The notes: generated by a model from the letters alone, not told the origin. DNA of 64,000 nt from Juglans regia (GCF_001411555.2 NC_049903.1:29367083-29431082); one strand, 5' to 3'; counted from the stretch's first letter, positions 33,201 to 45,938 are shown. A program made the numbers and translations.

Positions 33201-36200
33201 CAAGGCTAGCCTTCACTTGATTCTGACTTGTATGAATCTCTGCCAAATACCCATTACTTTCCGTGACTGTGCAGCTAGAAGAATGAGACTTCTTACTACT
33301 AGATCTTGACTTGCTAGTGACTGATCCTTCTCTCCAATCAGATTTACCCTTTACTCTCTTGCTTCTTTCCTTCTTCAAGGTCTCATTTGACATGAGATAC
33401 CTGTCCTCATAAAAAGTTTCCCTGTGTATGTTTGTCTTAGGACTTCCAAAGGCAGTAGAAGAAGAAGGTAGTGATCTTGACCTTGATAACTTTCTCATAG
33501 ATCCATCTTTCCAGCCATCCCTACTGCTAATTCCCAAGGGCTCAACCCACCCAGTTGGTCTATCATCACTAGCAAATTTGTCACTAATTTCATCTTCACC
33601 AATCACACCACTGAAATTTGCGGGAGTTAAATCCTTATCGGTGACGGCAAGCATTTCAGCCAGCGTGCTGCCCTTACTAACCACTCCCAACTCTTGAGAC
33701 TTGTGAGTCATCTTCCACCTCTCTGAGAGTCTTTTCTTTGCCTCCCTACTCACAGAGGAATCAGCTGAACGGGATGATGAAGGCTTGTACTGGTTACTCA
33801 AGTCAAATGAATTTCTGGAATCCACTGTAATCGCCTCTGATTCATTTCCAGATATGTCACATGAACTCTCATCCCCAGCATATCCTCTAAATCCAGCAGA
33901 TGAAAAATTCATTGAACCACCACGAAAACTCTTTCTCATTTGTTTAGTTATTTCCCTAGCAATTTCTCTAGATTCCCTGGACTTATGCCTTGAAAGCCCA
34001 GCATGATCAGGAAAGTTCTTTGTCCCACATGAGTCTCCCTTCCTATTTTTGACACTCAAAAATTCTGTCGGTGCCCTACAATCTGACAGAAAAGCATGTG
34101 TAGAACAAGGTGATGAAGCAGGATCGACACCATTTTGGGCCTTCCCAATGTTTGGTTTTAACACTACTATACTTGTAGGCAGAGTTGCCAAATTATCCTT
34201 CTGGTCCACTGAAATATTTGCTGAATTGAGTCCATTATAAGCAGCATGTCTACTGTCAGGGTGGCTAAATAGACCATCGGAATGCTTCTGAGGAGATCTA
34301 CTGTAGTAAGGAGTTCGTCTCGCTGATTTCCCAAGTTCACTATTTTCATGCTTCTGAGCATCTGAAAACTCTACAGCTGCTACACGACCCCGATGGGTTT
34401 GGGGAGGAGCACCTCGCAGATCATGCAAATGCTTTGTGAATAACGAATCTGGTTGTTGTAGAAGTTTTAGCAGACGATCCTTATTAGAGTCTAGCACCTC
34501 AAGTGCATCGTGGAACTCCTTTGTATCCTGCAGCTTCTGATCACTTGAAAGACGTTTAGCATCCATGAACTTCAGCCTAATAAATTCCATCTCAGCATCG
34601 GTAAGCTTTGAGCTTGTAGCTCCCTGTGACGAGCAATTGCTATTCTTCATCTTTGATGTTTCCAAAACCTCAAATACATCCTTAAATTCTTGCTCCTCCT
34701 TGGAACTTCTACTAGATGATCGAAGGTCATAAAATCTGCCACTCTTCTGTGCTCTATCTACTGATGTTTTCCTATTAATATAATTCTCTGAGTACTTTTT
34801 TTGCTGTCTGTGAACAGGCTGCTGAGGTGGCAGCCCATCGAGACCCATCAATTTGGCAATAACACTTGGAGACCTCCTTTTGGATTCAGTTTCTCTTGAC
34901 ATCTCTTCAGCTAATAACTTCTTTATCGGAGTTCCAACAGATTGTTTTGAAGATCTCCAGCCCAATTCAAATGTGAACTACAAATGCCAAATGTATTTTA
35001 CATTACTGTCAGTTTAGTATTTTATTTTTGGGGCATAGATAAACAGAGAAGATACCAAAAAAATGAACTGAAATTGATATAACTCGGAAAAAATATTTCA
35101 ATAACTAAATTGTGAAAGAAGAAAACTGGAAAAAAAAATTAATTAGTAAATTCTAGCAAAACCAAAAAACATAAAAGGGAAAACAAACGCACTGTATTTT
35201 CATCTGCAGTACCACTACTGCAAGAACTAGAATCAGAGGCCACTTTCGGAAAGTTCCTCTCCCTTTGAACCTGCCTGTACCCTGGAAATCAATCACCATA
35301 ACATGGTTAGGATGACCATCCAAGAATAGTAAAAGTGGCGAAGGAGCTCTTCAAGATCTTTAAAATGAAGACTTAAAAAATTACTAGAATCCAAAACAAG
35401 GAAACAATCCGTGAATAGTGTCTCCTATTCAGACATACATAGTCACAGAAACCATAAAATAAAAGAAATTATAATCATTTTTCAAATCTTAGATGCTTTT
35501 TGTAAAGGAATTTGAAAGAACCTTCCTTGCCATTTTGAGCAACAAAACTCGAGGAAAAATAATTCTTTTAAAGAGGATCAAGTAAACTAGAGAAACACAA
35601 AAGCAAATCAGTCATTAAACAACGGCAAAAATCTGACGAAATAGCAAGCAGAGAACAGAAGAAAGTTTCATGTTTGGGAAAAGGAAATAAAAAAAGACAA
35701 CTTGGAGAGAGGACATAAATGAAATAGAACGCTTTTAAGAGCACTCGGTAGTGAAGCTGGCAATGCAATGATTTCCATCATATCCCTAGAATTCATTATG
35801 GAAGGAAAAAGGATCATGGCTGATACCACTAGGCAAAAAAAGTCACACTTGCAAATTCCAAAAATTACTTGAACAAAAACAGTACCACTAAAGAAGAAGA
35901 AAATCAGCTCGGGTATTTATTCGAAAGAAATGAAATTAGAATTTGAGAATCTTTATCATTTTCAGCTGTTTTGTTTAATTATTTCTGTTGATTTTCTCGA
36001 GAAATACTCAAAGAAGTAAAATTAGCATTTGACAGTCTTCATCATTTTCAACTGTTTAATTTAATTATTTCAGCTTTGGAAAACCTAAAGAATATGAGAA
36101 ACGAAGAGTTTCAATAGTGTTCTTCTCGGACTTTCTTGAGTTTTCTCAGCGACCAAACGGAGCCAGCTTCGTTTTGTAGCTAAGAAAATGCAAACAAGAA

Positions 36201-36520
36201 AGAATAAAAAATAAATCATGCGTTGTTCATTATCTGAGCCCAATCCAACCCTTCGGGGCTCAGCAGTCAGATCCTCATTTTTCGCAAACCAAGAAACCAG
36301 AGGGAAAAGAGCGCAATGAAAAGAAGATTTCAGTTTTTAAATTTTCTCGGAAACAAACCAAAGTAGAGACTACTACATTAACAATTATTTGAAAAGTAAA
36401 AAGAATTGAAAGAACAAGCTGACCTTCTCTGTGAGCTCGCACAGACGAGGAAAACCTTTCGCCGGAGCTCCGATCAGTAATGCCCGATATCTTGGACCTC
36501 TTTTGCCGAAAATTATCCAT
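30239..36520 (-). CDS. TRM family (TON1 Recruiting Motif / LONGIFOLIA-like) protein, DUF4378
   Basis: Five coding exons on the minus strand: 36520-36424, 35281-35193, 34977-32983, 31518-31332 and 30852-30239. All introns are GT-AG and phases 1, 0, 0, 1 join into 993 codons plus stop. Exons 1-2 give a basic start (DNFRQKRSKISGITDRSSG) and ASDSSSCSSG. Exon 3 opens FTFELGWRSSKQ, then LLAEEMSRETESKRRSPSVI and the family hallmark AKLMGLDGLP (residues about 103-112). Exon 4 has DQPSPVSVLEAPFTDD. Exon 5 (from about residue 790) holds DUF4378, for example HGLRMQLQLLKSESE, then YPWARPTARVGSKWIKGQ and IGREIEQYLTDELLAEVV. Known TRM proteins recruit TON1 and PP2A regulators to cortical microtubules and control division-plane and cell-shape patterning. 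I did not settle which Arabidopsis TRM is the orthologue. Confidence 0.92.
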
Positions 36521-36530
36521 CCTGACTCAT
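36513..36530 (-). promoter_or_regulatory. Upstream ORF overlapping the TRM start codon
   Basis: On the minus strand a six-codon ORF including stop (M-S-Q-D-G-stop, 36530-36513) encloses the main ATG (36520-36518) in another frame. If the transcript includes 36530, ribosomes initiating there would terminate 5 nt past the main ATG, so leaky scanning or reinitiation would be needed. Confidence 0.6.
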
Positions 36531-36624
36531 CAAAAGTATTTTCGTTCTTCAAAAACAAAAAATAAAACAAACACGCAGGAATGCCAAAGAATCCTGGATC
36601 CGAAATCTCGGAAACACACACTCC

Positions 36625-36919
36625 GAAGAAAACGAGAGAGAGAGAGAGAGAGAGTCAGAGAAAGCAAAACCCTAGACTTTTTAGCTCATTCAAAAACAAA
36701 GTCACAGAATCCAAAGGCCGGTTCACAGAGAGAGGGGGTGTGGAGGGCGAGCATTAAAGACATAGGGTCTGACCGTTAGAAGCGTCGATGAGAGAGAGAG
36801 AGAAGGGGGAGGTGAGAGGGAAGTCCATGAGCATGAATGTGAGAGAGAGAGAGAGAGAGTTTTATTTTTGAACATTCAAATACCGATGATCCTTTCATAC
36901 ACTCACTCGCTGCAAGTGC

Positions 36920-36950
<31 letters not shown>
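36625..36950. repeat. GA/CT microsatellites in the presumed TRM 5' UTR and promoter
   Basis: GA runs at about 36630-36653, 36790-36802 and 36841-36859, and a CT run of about 30 bp at 36922-36951. These lie upstream of the TRM start in the minus-strand sense. Confidence 0.85.
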
Positions 36951-36954
<4 letters not shown>

Positions 36955-36959
36955 CTCCG

Positions 36960-37407
36960 AGAATGGCTTACTCACTACTCTCCTCTGTGCCAAAGGCTCC
37001 ACGTTTTTGGTAATTTTGAAAGCCACATTGGCATATTTGCACAGTCTTCTTTTCTTGACAAGACTGATTCCCGACGCTGTGGCTCTCCTCCTCTTTCCTC
37101 TGTCCTTTTATTGTTTCCTTCGGACGCGCGGTTTACGGCTGCCTAATTTTTCACACAATTTAAAATTTTTTACAGTTTTTACCCGTTGAATTAAGTTAAG
37201 TTGTCCACAGTGTTAAATACAGTAAAAAAAATTTTTTTTTATTTTAAAAAAAAGTCAGGTTGTTATTAGAAAAAAACAAAATTTTGTACGTCTTAAATTT
37301 ATTTATTTATTTTAAATAAAATGTGCGAAACTTGTATCTAAAATAAGCAAAACTTACATATTTTATGATTATAAATATTATTTTTTTAAAATATTTTGTC
37401 TCAATTA
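36960..37407. other. Intergenic upstream of the TRM gene
   Basis: Presumed promoter side of the TRM gene; nothing else recognised. Confidence 0.5.
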
Positions 37408-37629
37408 GGATCAGTTTGGATATATAAAATTATTTTATCTTATCTTATTTCATTTTATTTTATTATTATAATTTTTTTAAACTCTCGTACAAAATATAAT
37501 AAATAATTTAATTTTTTTAAATTTTAAAATAAATATAATATTAAAATATTATATCTTAACAATATTTTATTTAACTTTTAATAAAATATTACATATTATC
37601 TTATTTAAACTACATAATCAAACAAGACT
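37408..37629 (-). mobile_element. GAGATGAG-family MITE, copy 6
   Basis: Starts GGATCAGTTTGGATA after TTA and ends AATCAAACAAGACT, which is an imperfect inverted copy. The core CAAAATATAATAAATAATTTAA is present; the GAGATGAG arrays have largely decayed. Confidence 0.75.
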
Positions 37630-37846
37630 AAAACTACGTTCGTAAATAACGAGTTATGGAAAACAGGATAAGAAATATCTAACTCGTTTAGATTGAATTA
37701 AAATTGACCGATCTGCATTCGACACCGCAACATTTATTGTCGACCATTGTTGTTCACTTATATCACTCACCTTACCTTATAAACTTACGACTTTTGGATA
37801 CATTATGTAATATGCATTAAAACTTCAATAAATTTCTCATTTGAGA

Positions 37847-38057
37847 TCTTTTTTTTTTTTTTTTTTCTTTTGAAAGGAAAGGAAAACCTTTATTACTCAT
37901 AAATCAGATTACATCATCTCATGTAATTCAATATCATGAATACACTCTGGAATTTCCTCAACATCCATGACATCTTTAGTGAGTTTAATAGCATCTTTAG
38001 CAAGATTATGAGCAGTATAGTTTGCTTCACGTCCAACATGTCGACCTGACCAACTAG
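37847..38057 (-). mobile_element. 5'-truncated LINE 3' end
   Basis: The minus strand encodes the C-terminus of a LINE RNase H (REANYTAHNLAKDAIKL, then ECIHDIELHEMM and stop), followed by AATAAAGG and a poly(A) run. TTTGAGA stands on both sides (37840-37846 and 38058-38064) and is a plausible short target-site duplication. Confidence 0.75.
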
Positions 38058-38064
38058 TTTGAGA

Positions 38065-39598
38065 AACATTTCAACAAGACTCTGATGTCCTCTAGGATGG
38101 ATATGGTTAATTTGCTATTTTAGTTTGGTAGATGAGTATGTGTTGCTAGATCTGTCTTATCTTGAGTTTGTCATTTTCTAATATTCTTTTTTTAAATCAA
38201 TAAAATATTAAATTAGAACAGAGGTTGAGAGGGTGGGATGCCCAATCAAAAACCCCATTACAATAATTTTAGTGTTTGAGCTGGCCGTATTTTGAAAATC
38301 TGAGACCAAATAATCCATCGGAGTTGTGTAAATTCATGAGGCATGTGAGTCTTACGAGTGACTTGGGCAGCTAATGAGAGTGTTGGTATTTGATTAGTAA
38401 AATATATTTTCATCTTCAAATTTAACAAACATCATTCATGTTTGCTCCACATTGAATTAGTTAAATTGTTTTCATCCAAACTATAAATTACAGTAAATCT
38501 ATTCTTTTTTTTAAATATAAAAAGAACTATAGTAAGTCTAAAAGTATTTTTTAAGATTATTATATTATAGATATGAAATTTTTATTTATATGAGATTTTA
38601 CTATCTATATACATATGAAATTATTATATTTTAGATTGTTAGATTGTGAAAATAAAAATGAATATGATTTGTTGGAGGTTATTAAAGATTATGAAAATAA
38701 AATAAAAATTAATAAAAAATATAAATAATAAAAAATAATAATATTTTATTATTATAGAGAGTATGATGATTAATCCAATGTAGATTTCAAGTTTTGAATG
38801 ATTAGCTAAAAGTGAAAAAATTATATATTAATCAAAATTTAAAGAATAAGATAGCCAATCCAATACTAATACTCTGAGCCACACACATTGGTCGGACGGC
38901 AACTGTTCTTTGCCCATCTTGCAGATCGATGCAATTGGGGAGTGAGATGGAAAGTAGAGACCTCCACCATGCTAGACAGAAAAAGGTTTTAGGTTTGAGA
39001 GACAAGAGTAGACAGTGAATTTGTCCGTTTTCAATCATACTAACAAGTGTGATCGATGTACCTGACCAAATATGTAAGTGATTTTGAAAAACATTTCTAT
39101 ATTGGGAATTTTCTTATTAAAATGATGTTTTTAGATGAACAAACAGCTCATGAATCAGTTATCCAAAATTCATCCACGAATTAATACGGTATGAAAACTT
39201 GGTTGGTGACAGTCATGTGTCCGTAATTTCCCTTTATACCAAATATAGATAATTAATTCAAGGCTTATACTAACATTTTCACATCGTAGATGGAATCTAA
39301 AGTCTTAATCTTCATCTTTTTAAATTTTTGGGTGTTATTTTATTTTAAATATATATTTTTAATTTTTTTTTACTAAGCCACATGTCACCATAATGTGGAC
39401 AACATGAGTCACATTGTGGTGTCACATCAAGAAAGTACCAATAAGTGATATAAATTAGGAAGGATAATAGTATTACTCATGTATTCAATTTAGGTTATGG
39501 ATAAAAGTGTCTATAGGATGTCTCCCTTCTGGTTGATGATAAATTTGTCCAAGTTAATTATTCCCAAATATAATCTTTATTTACTTTTCATAGAGAAG
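38065..39598. other. Intergenic, no gene seen
   Basis: AT-rich. It contains a MITE-type terminus (CCAATCCAATACTAATACTC, about 38857-38876) related to the element at 1237-1658. Confidence 0.55.
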
Positions 39599-40481
39599 TG
39601 GGATTGTAAATAAACTAATCTGTTCAATAGCCCGTACAGTACTCATCCGATTAAATTCGAATTGAACTCGACTTGTAAAAAAAAGAGCTCGAATATTGTG
39701 AAAGCAGATATCCGCTCGATTAGTAAATGACACATGCTCGACTAAATTCGACTGAACTCGACTAAGACTTGTTAAGACCCACTCGTTTATGCATGAGTCG
39801 ACTCATTACCTCGACTTGATTAAAGCTCATTCATATATTGATAAATATATATATACATATATATTTATTAGCTAATAATATAAGTATAACACTTTTATAA
39901 TTAAATATATAATATGTAACCTAATTACTTATGTCTATATATTGAATATGTTTCATAGCTATATTTTATAATTTGTACAATAATTAGTCAATAAGATTTA
40001 ATAATTTCATATACTAGTATATGATAACCATATATGAAATAGATACATACTATATGAAATAAATATATGCTATCATATTATGTATATGTATTAATAATTT
40101 ATGTAGGCATATAATATATTGTTATTATGGATAAATATTAACTAACTATATATTAATTATTTATAAATTTTTTAAATCTTATAATTTAATATAGGTTCTA
40201 CTTGTTAGTTATACCAATTCAATATTAGATTTTTATTTATCTAATTTATTAATTATTAAATCTTATTCAAAAATTAAAAAATAAATAAACAACTCGAGCT
40301 GAGCTCGAGCTTGCCTCGACTCAAGTTCGTTTTTGGGACGAATTCGAGCTGGGAGTTTAACTTGCCGAGTCGAGCTCAAACAAAGTTTAAATAAAAATCT
40401 CGAACTCAAACTCGAGTTTTTTTAATTGAGTCGAGCTCGGCAAGTCAAAGACCAGCTCGATTCAGCTCGATTACAACCCTA
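39599..40481. mobile_element. Non-autonomous hAT element with CTCGA-rich ends
   Basis: An 883-bp element starting TGGGATTGTAAAT and ending (inverted) TAGGGTTGTAATC. The flanks TAGAGAAG and AACAGAGG agree at five of eight positions. Both ends are dense in CTCGAC/CTCGAGC motifs, while the centre is AT-rich and non-coding. Confidence 0.65.
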
Positions 40482-40847
40482 AACAGAGGCCTCTGTCAAG
40501 CAAAAATGCACTCATAATCAAGATAAATAGTCACCATATTGCGTACAGAAATTCAGGCAGATCAAATATTTGATGAAGATACCTCGAACTTTATTAAATT
40601 TAAGAATTTTAAATAGAAGAGAAATAAATATAAATAGACGTTAAAATATTTAATGTAATTCAAAAAGTCCATACCGAGATCACCAATAAATACTTGAGGG
40701 GTCCAGTATCTGTGTATCTGTGTATCTGTGATCTTAACTGAAACTTTCTCAAGTGATAATTAATGGGGACCAAATGCATGTGCACTTGCTAATACCCGCA
40801 ATGTGATTGTCAAACAAACACACTGGCGTACAAATATGTACAACATA

Positions 40848-41561
40848 TAGGGGTGTAACCGGTCCGGTCCGGTCCGGTTTTGGACAAAATTTAGGACCGA
40901 ACCGGTATGTACCGGTTTTGTATTTTTCAAAACCGATTACGCCCCGATTACCCTCCTAAACCGGTACCTCCGGTTTTACCGGTTTCCGGTCCGGTCCGGT
41001 CCGGTTTTCCGGTTTTTTTTTAATGTAAAAAATATATAATAAAGTATTAATTCTTATTATAAAATGTTATTAATAATTTAATATATATATTATGCTTAAA
41101 GCATATGATCAATTAAATTTTCATCTTTAAGATTAAACTTTTATTTTATAAATTATAACAACATTATCTTATATATAATTATATTAATAACATATGATCA
41201 AATAAATTACAAATATTCATATTTAAGATAAACATTTTATGTTATTATTTATAAATTATAATATGAAATTTTTTCATATATGATATATAATTATATATAT
41301 TATATATAAATATTTAACATATAATTATATATTATATATATAAATATTTTGTATAGTATACAAAATTAATTTTTATATTTTTTTTCCAACCGGTCCGGTT
41401 CGGTCCCGGAAACTACGGAACCGGAACCGGACCGGAACCGGCCGGTTTTCATAAAATAGGAACCGGTTCCGGACCGGACCGGTTCAAAACCGGACCAACC
41501 GGTCCGGTTCGGTCCGGTCCGGACCGGTTTTCCGGTTTCCCGGTTTAAATTTACACCCCTA
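40848..41561. mobile_element. Non-autonomous hAT element with CCGGT-array ends and a perfect 8-bp target-site duplication
   Basis: A 714-bp element with ends TAGGGGTG and CACCCCTA, which match the hAT terminal consensus. ACAACATA is duplicated exactly at 40840-40847 and 41562-41569. Each end is a dense array of CCGGTCCGG/CCGGTTTT motifs: about 170 bp on the left and about 165 bp on the right. The AT-rich centre has no coding capacity. Confidence 0.93.
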
Positions 41562-41569
41562 ACAACATA

Positions 41570-44005
41570 GCAAAATATTGCCCACTCTACCTATATATGC
41601 TGTCCTTTTCAAGTGTGTATTCTAGCATAGGCCAGATTGAGTAATTTTCGCTAGCGTTCATGTTGATAACATAAATATACAAGAGATGTTTTAGCCACAA
41701 AAAAAAAAAAAAAATCCATTTTCATGATATCATGCATGGATTAGATATATTATGGCGAGTTTTTTTTTTTTTAGAAAATATTGTGAAATACAGAATAGAA
41801 TCAAATAAGTGAGATTTCGTATAAGTGTTTACATAATCTTATTTTATCCGTAAAAATAATTCATCCAAATAATGAGTCACCGTTGATATTGACAAATCTA
41901 AAATTGCCAAATGTTCGGAAGTTTTCTATTCAATCTTTTTCCTTCTTCTTGACGAAGGAATCTCATTTGTACACATTTTTCATCTTCTCTTTATTTCTCA
42001 AGCTTATAGTGAATTAATTTAAAAAGGTTAATATGATTCCATCATACATGATTGAGTTGCGAAAACATTTTAGATATATATCGAAATTGATTTTTTATGA
42101 TTAAAGAATCTATTTTAAAAAAAATAAATTTATAAATTAACGTAAATTAACTTGACATATTATAAATATATTGTATATTAAAAAGCACACTGATGATTAA
42201 GAGTTTTTTAATATTGTTAGGTTGCAGAGCGGACAACACGGTAATATTGTATGGGATTTGTTTAGAGTTCCGAAGCAGCGATGCCCCCAAAATTAATAAC
42301 GTCCCGCCTGATCACTAAGATAAGACAATGACTCGGAATCTATAAATTTGTACCATAATGCAAGTGCATGTAATTAATTGTTGTGTGTTTTGTTTTGTTC
42401 TCGCATCTGGGAATTAAGAAGCGTACACATGTACATGTACATGATCAATTTCCTCTATGGATCTGTGTCGAGAACTGTACCGTGGAAGGAAAGGAAAAGA
42501 TGACAAAATTATATGGGGATTCTTAATTGAGACATAGATCATAGAGGTTCATTTATTTAATTTAGGGTTCAAGTACGTACCGTGGTTGCAGTGTCCATGC
42601 ATAACAGAGAGATCGAGCTGATCCCATGATTCCTGTTTGTTTAGAAAGAAAATATATATATAAATATATATATATATATTTTTAACGATATGGGACAACC
42701 GACATTTTGACTTTGTAGTGAATTATTACGTACGTTGGAGGTTTGTAATATAAGCAAGCCCTAAATATCCATTATTGGGGAAATGATGTTGATAGACACG
42801 CCATCTAGCTAAGCATAATGACACTGCTTAAGTTATCTTACTGCCGACGACAGCTCTCCTAACATGTCGTTTGCTTTGGCGTGGAAGAGCTATTGATTTA
42901 TAGAGTTATTCCCCTTAATTTCAGCTATCAAGATTATTATTATGTTAATTTCACAAGCAACAATCAAGGTTTTTTTTTTTTTTTTAATAGTAGAATTTGG
43001 ATTCCGTGCAATTCGCAGCCTTATCAGATAAGAGAAATTCTATTAATTTACAGTTTTGAGTGATGAATTGTGTGTGCAGTCTCATTGACGAGTATGGTAA
43101 AATGAGAAAAAATATTATTTTAAAAATGATATTATTATAAGTTTAATTTTTTTAAAACATAATTGTATGAGCTTGCAGAAGTAGTCACATTTATGGATTG
43201 TATGTAGACTAACTCACACGTGTAGATCCTACATGTTGCCCGTGTACAGGTCCACCTGCCCGGGCAAACAGATATTTACCAGAAATTTGGATTCATGTTT
43301 GTGGCTATACATCCTTGCATTTCATTTAGGGTTTTCACCATCTGCCTTGTGCAAGGAGTTGATCAGTTTGGTACTGTATGTAGGCCGGACTGAGGAAAAC
43401 AAACATCATGTTATGATATTGCTCACCACCACCTCCAAATCCCATGTTTTGCATGATGTTTTATATAGGATGGCACCTTTGTTTCCGTGAACATGGAAGA
43501 AAAGCAAAAGACATCATAACAAGGAGATCATTGTTGTCTCCAATCCCTACCATAAAGTTGGGTAAAGAGGGTTCACTCTTCTATTGCATTACAATGATCA
43601 TATATAATGTGGGCGCTTCCATGTTTTCTTTCTTTTTCACACTTTTTCATAGGGAAATCAATTGGTTGTTCATCGAAGCAAGTGAAAGAGGTATAAAGAT
43701 CAACCCCACCACCCAAATGTTCTCCGATAATCATGTATGCATGGTCACCCATTTACCAGCTATAGTTCGAGAGAAATTATTTCTATTTTTAAAGGTGATT
43801 TGTCTTATGTCAATAGTATGGGACAGATTTTGTACCTGACTTCATGGTTACAATTTGCATCTTTCGGCAATTTGATACAACTTTCTTTTTTTTTTGGGTC
43901 GGAGCACTTTTTGAAAAATGAGTGACTAATATATATATATAAGTGTTCAAATTTGTTAACTAAGCAAGATTTCATCAAAGTAAGTTCAAAAATATATTAT
44001 GAATA
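41570..44005. other. Intergenic, no gene seen
   Basis: AT-rich spacer with scattered short open frames and no domain. Regulatory-looking motifs (a CACACGTGT box at 43215) cannot be assigned to a gene. Confidence 0.55.
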
Positions 44006-44045
44006 CACTACAAGAAAAATGAGTATTTGTGATATATTATTTGTA
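44006..44045 (+). mobile_element. One terminus of a CACTA (En/Spm) transposon
   Basis: CACTACAAGAAAAATGAG begins at 44006, matching the characteristic CACTA terminal repeat of plants. The opposite end was not found nearby, so this is a fragment or a large element whose other end has decayed. Confidence 0.6.
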
Positions 44046-44446
44046 ATGAGAATGGCTCTTTAGGATGAAAACATACTCATTTTACGACAATGCTTTTCAC
44101 GTCCAATTAGTGAACTCTTGAATGCGATTTTTGGCCACATTTAGGGAAGGGACACTCTAGCTAACTCATTTGTTTCAATATTATTGGTGAAGAAGACATC
44201 TATATCTTCTTCCTCTGGATAATTAGTTTGAGAAAACTCAAATATAACTAGATAGTTAGGATCAGAAGACCCATATCGGCGGTGGCTCAAGCTCATTGAG
44301 GACACAAATGACTGTGCGAGTAAGTGGGGCTCACGCCCCATGCAATAAGGGTGAAAATCACACTCCGATCTTTTGGTGGCACTTCCACTGGGATTTTGAA
44401 GACCGATGGCCAATGAGCATGATGGAGCGGTGCGTGTGACGATTTA

Positions 44447-44664
44447 GGCTATGTTTGGAAATTATTTGAGTTGATATGTGAATAATAGTATTTTATATAT
44501 TCAAATGAGTTGTATTTGAATGTAAATAGATTGATTAGATATGTATTTCAATGTATGAAGTAGATTGAGATGAATTTTAACTTTTTATGAAAAGTTAAAA
44601 ATAGTAGATCCCATCAATGATTGGTTTAAGATTGATTGAGGTGATTTTATCATTCAAATACAGT
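44447..44664. mobile_element. PIF/Harbinger-like MITE with a TTA target-site duplication
   Basis: A 218-bp element starting GGCTATGTTTGGAA and ending TTCAAATACAGT, flanked on both sides by TTA (44444-44446 and 44665-44667). The terminus resembles that of the GAGATGAG family. Confidence 0.65.
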
Positions 44665-44667
44665 TTA

Positions 44668-45833
44668 GTTGTGGGAAAGTGACATTTTCTAACCTAGTGG
44701 GAAAAAAAAAAAAAGAAGAAGAAGAAGAAGACCAAGAAATAATTATTTAAACAAAGAGTTTATACGGAGGAAAGGAGGAGAGAGATGGAGAGGGAGCGGA
44801 GGGAGAAAAGTTTCCTCTCTCGGCGTCTGAAGAAAATGAAGATAGGTTTATGTGTTTTGAGAGAGAAGGGAGTAGAAGTTCTTTTAAAAAAAGAAAGAGA
44901 TGTCGCAAATGTGTTAAGTACAGTTTGAAAGTTCAAAAGCCATCGATGGAGCTAAAGTTTGGTTCCAAAATTAGGCCTTCTTTTGAGGAAGTACGTTAAG
45001 GACTACTCAACTTGTTTATGAATAACCTAGCTAGCTAATTAAGCAATTACTACCACTTGGGGTTGCAATATTAGCATAGATCCTTGAATTAATTAGCAAA
45101 TTTCTATTGTTTATATCTCTAATTTCTCTCATCTTTCTTAACCCTTACAACCCCCAATCTCCCATGCATCCCGTTTATAAAATTTTTCAAGTTTTTTTTA
45201 TGGTTTTTTATGTTTCTTTGTTTGAGAAGATTTTTTTTTTTTTTTTCATGTTTTTGGGTTTTTTCAAAATCTTGTTTTAAAAAACAATATATATTTTCAA
45301 TTTTTTTTTTATGTTTTTCTCACTTTTTTATATTTTATTTATAAATTTTTTTCTATTTTGCTTTTAAAATTGTTTTTACTTTTTTCATTTTTTAATTATC
45401 TTTATCAAGGATATTTAGGTTAAATTTTTTTATGGAGAGGATATATATTTTTAATTTTTTTTTAGCTAGAGGTGATTGTCAAAATTGATAGTTAATTTGT
45501 GAATAATTATAAATTGAATTGTATAATATAACTTTAAAGAAACAATAATATATAATAAAGAAAGAAGATCTTTCTACCTCGTTGGAGATGCCGTTACTTG
45601 AGAGAATTCTAGAAAAGCCCCCAAATGAAAGAAAAAGCTAAAGCGAATTGCCTTAAATAAAGTGTTATTTAGGTCCAAATCAATAATCATGGCTTTTGAA
45701 TGTCCGTAATTATCTGTCTAACTTTTGACACATCTTGGTCTTAATGAACTAATAACACCATCATACAATTAGGAGCAACCCACTGATCAAACCATCGTTT
45801 TCTCACCCCTCAATAACAATTAAGGCTGCGTTA
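44668..45833. other. Intergenic, no gene seen
   Basis: Poly-T-rich spacer, including a GAA run near 44715. Confidence 0.55.
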
Positions 45834-45935
45834 TTAAATTTGGATGTTAGAGTGATTTCAAATGATCTGTAAATAATAATAAGTTATTTGTGAATAATAA
45901 TAAATAATAAGAAAATAGTCTTACCAAATGTAGCC
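45834..45935. mobile_element. 102-bp Tourist-like MITE with a TAA target-site duplication
   Basis: Starts GGCTGCG and ends TGTAGCC, flanked by TAA at 45831-45833 and 45936-45938. The interior is AATAATAA-rich. Confidence 0.6.
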
Positions 45936-45938
45936 TAA

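Noticed and set aside
33428..33697. Plus-strand frames within TRM exon 3
   Set aside because: Shadows of a long, well-supported minus-strand exon.
43444..43839. 131-codon plus-strand frame
   Set aside because: No recognisable domain, no homology I can name and no promoter or splice context; likely chance.
44141..44413. 90-codon minus-strand frame near the CACTA terminus
   Set aside because: Considered as a CACTA transposase fragment, but no residue pattern of that family is visible.
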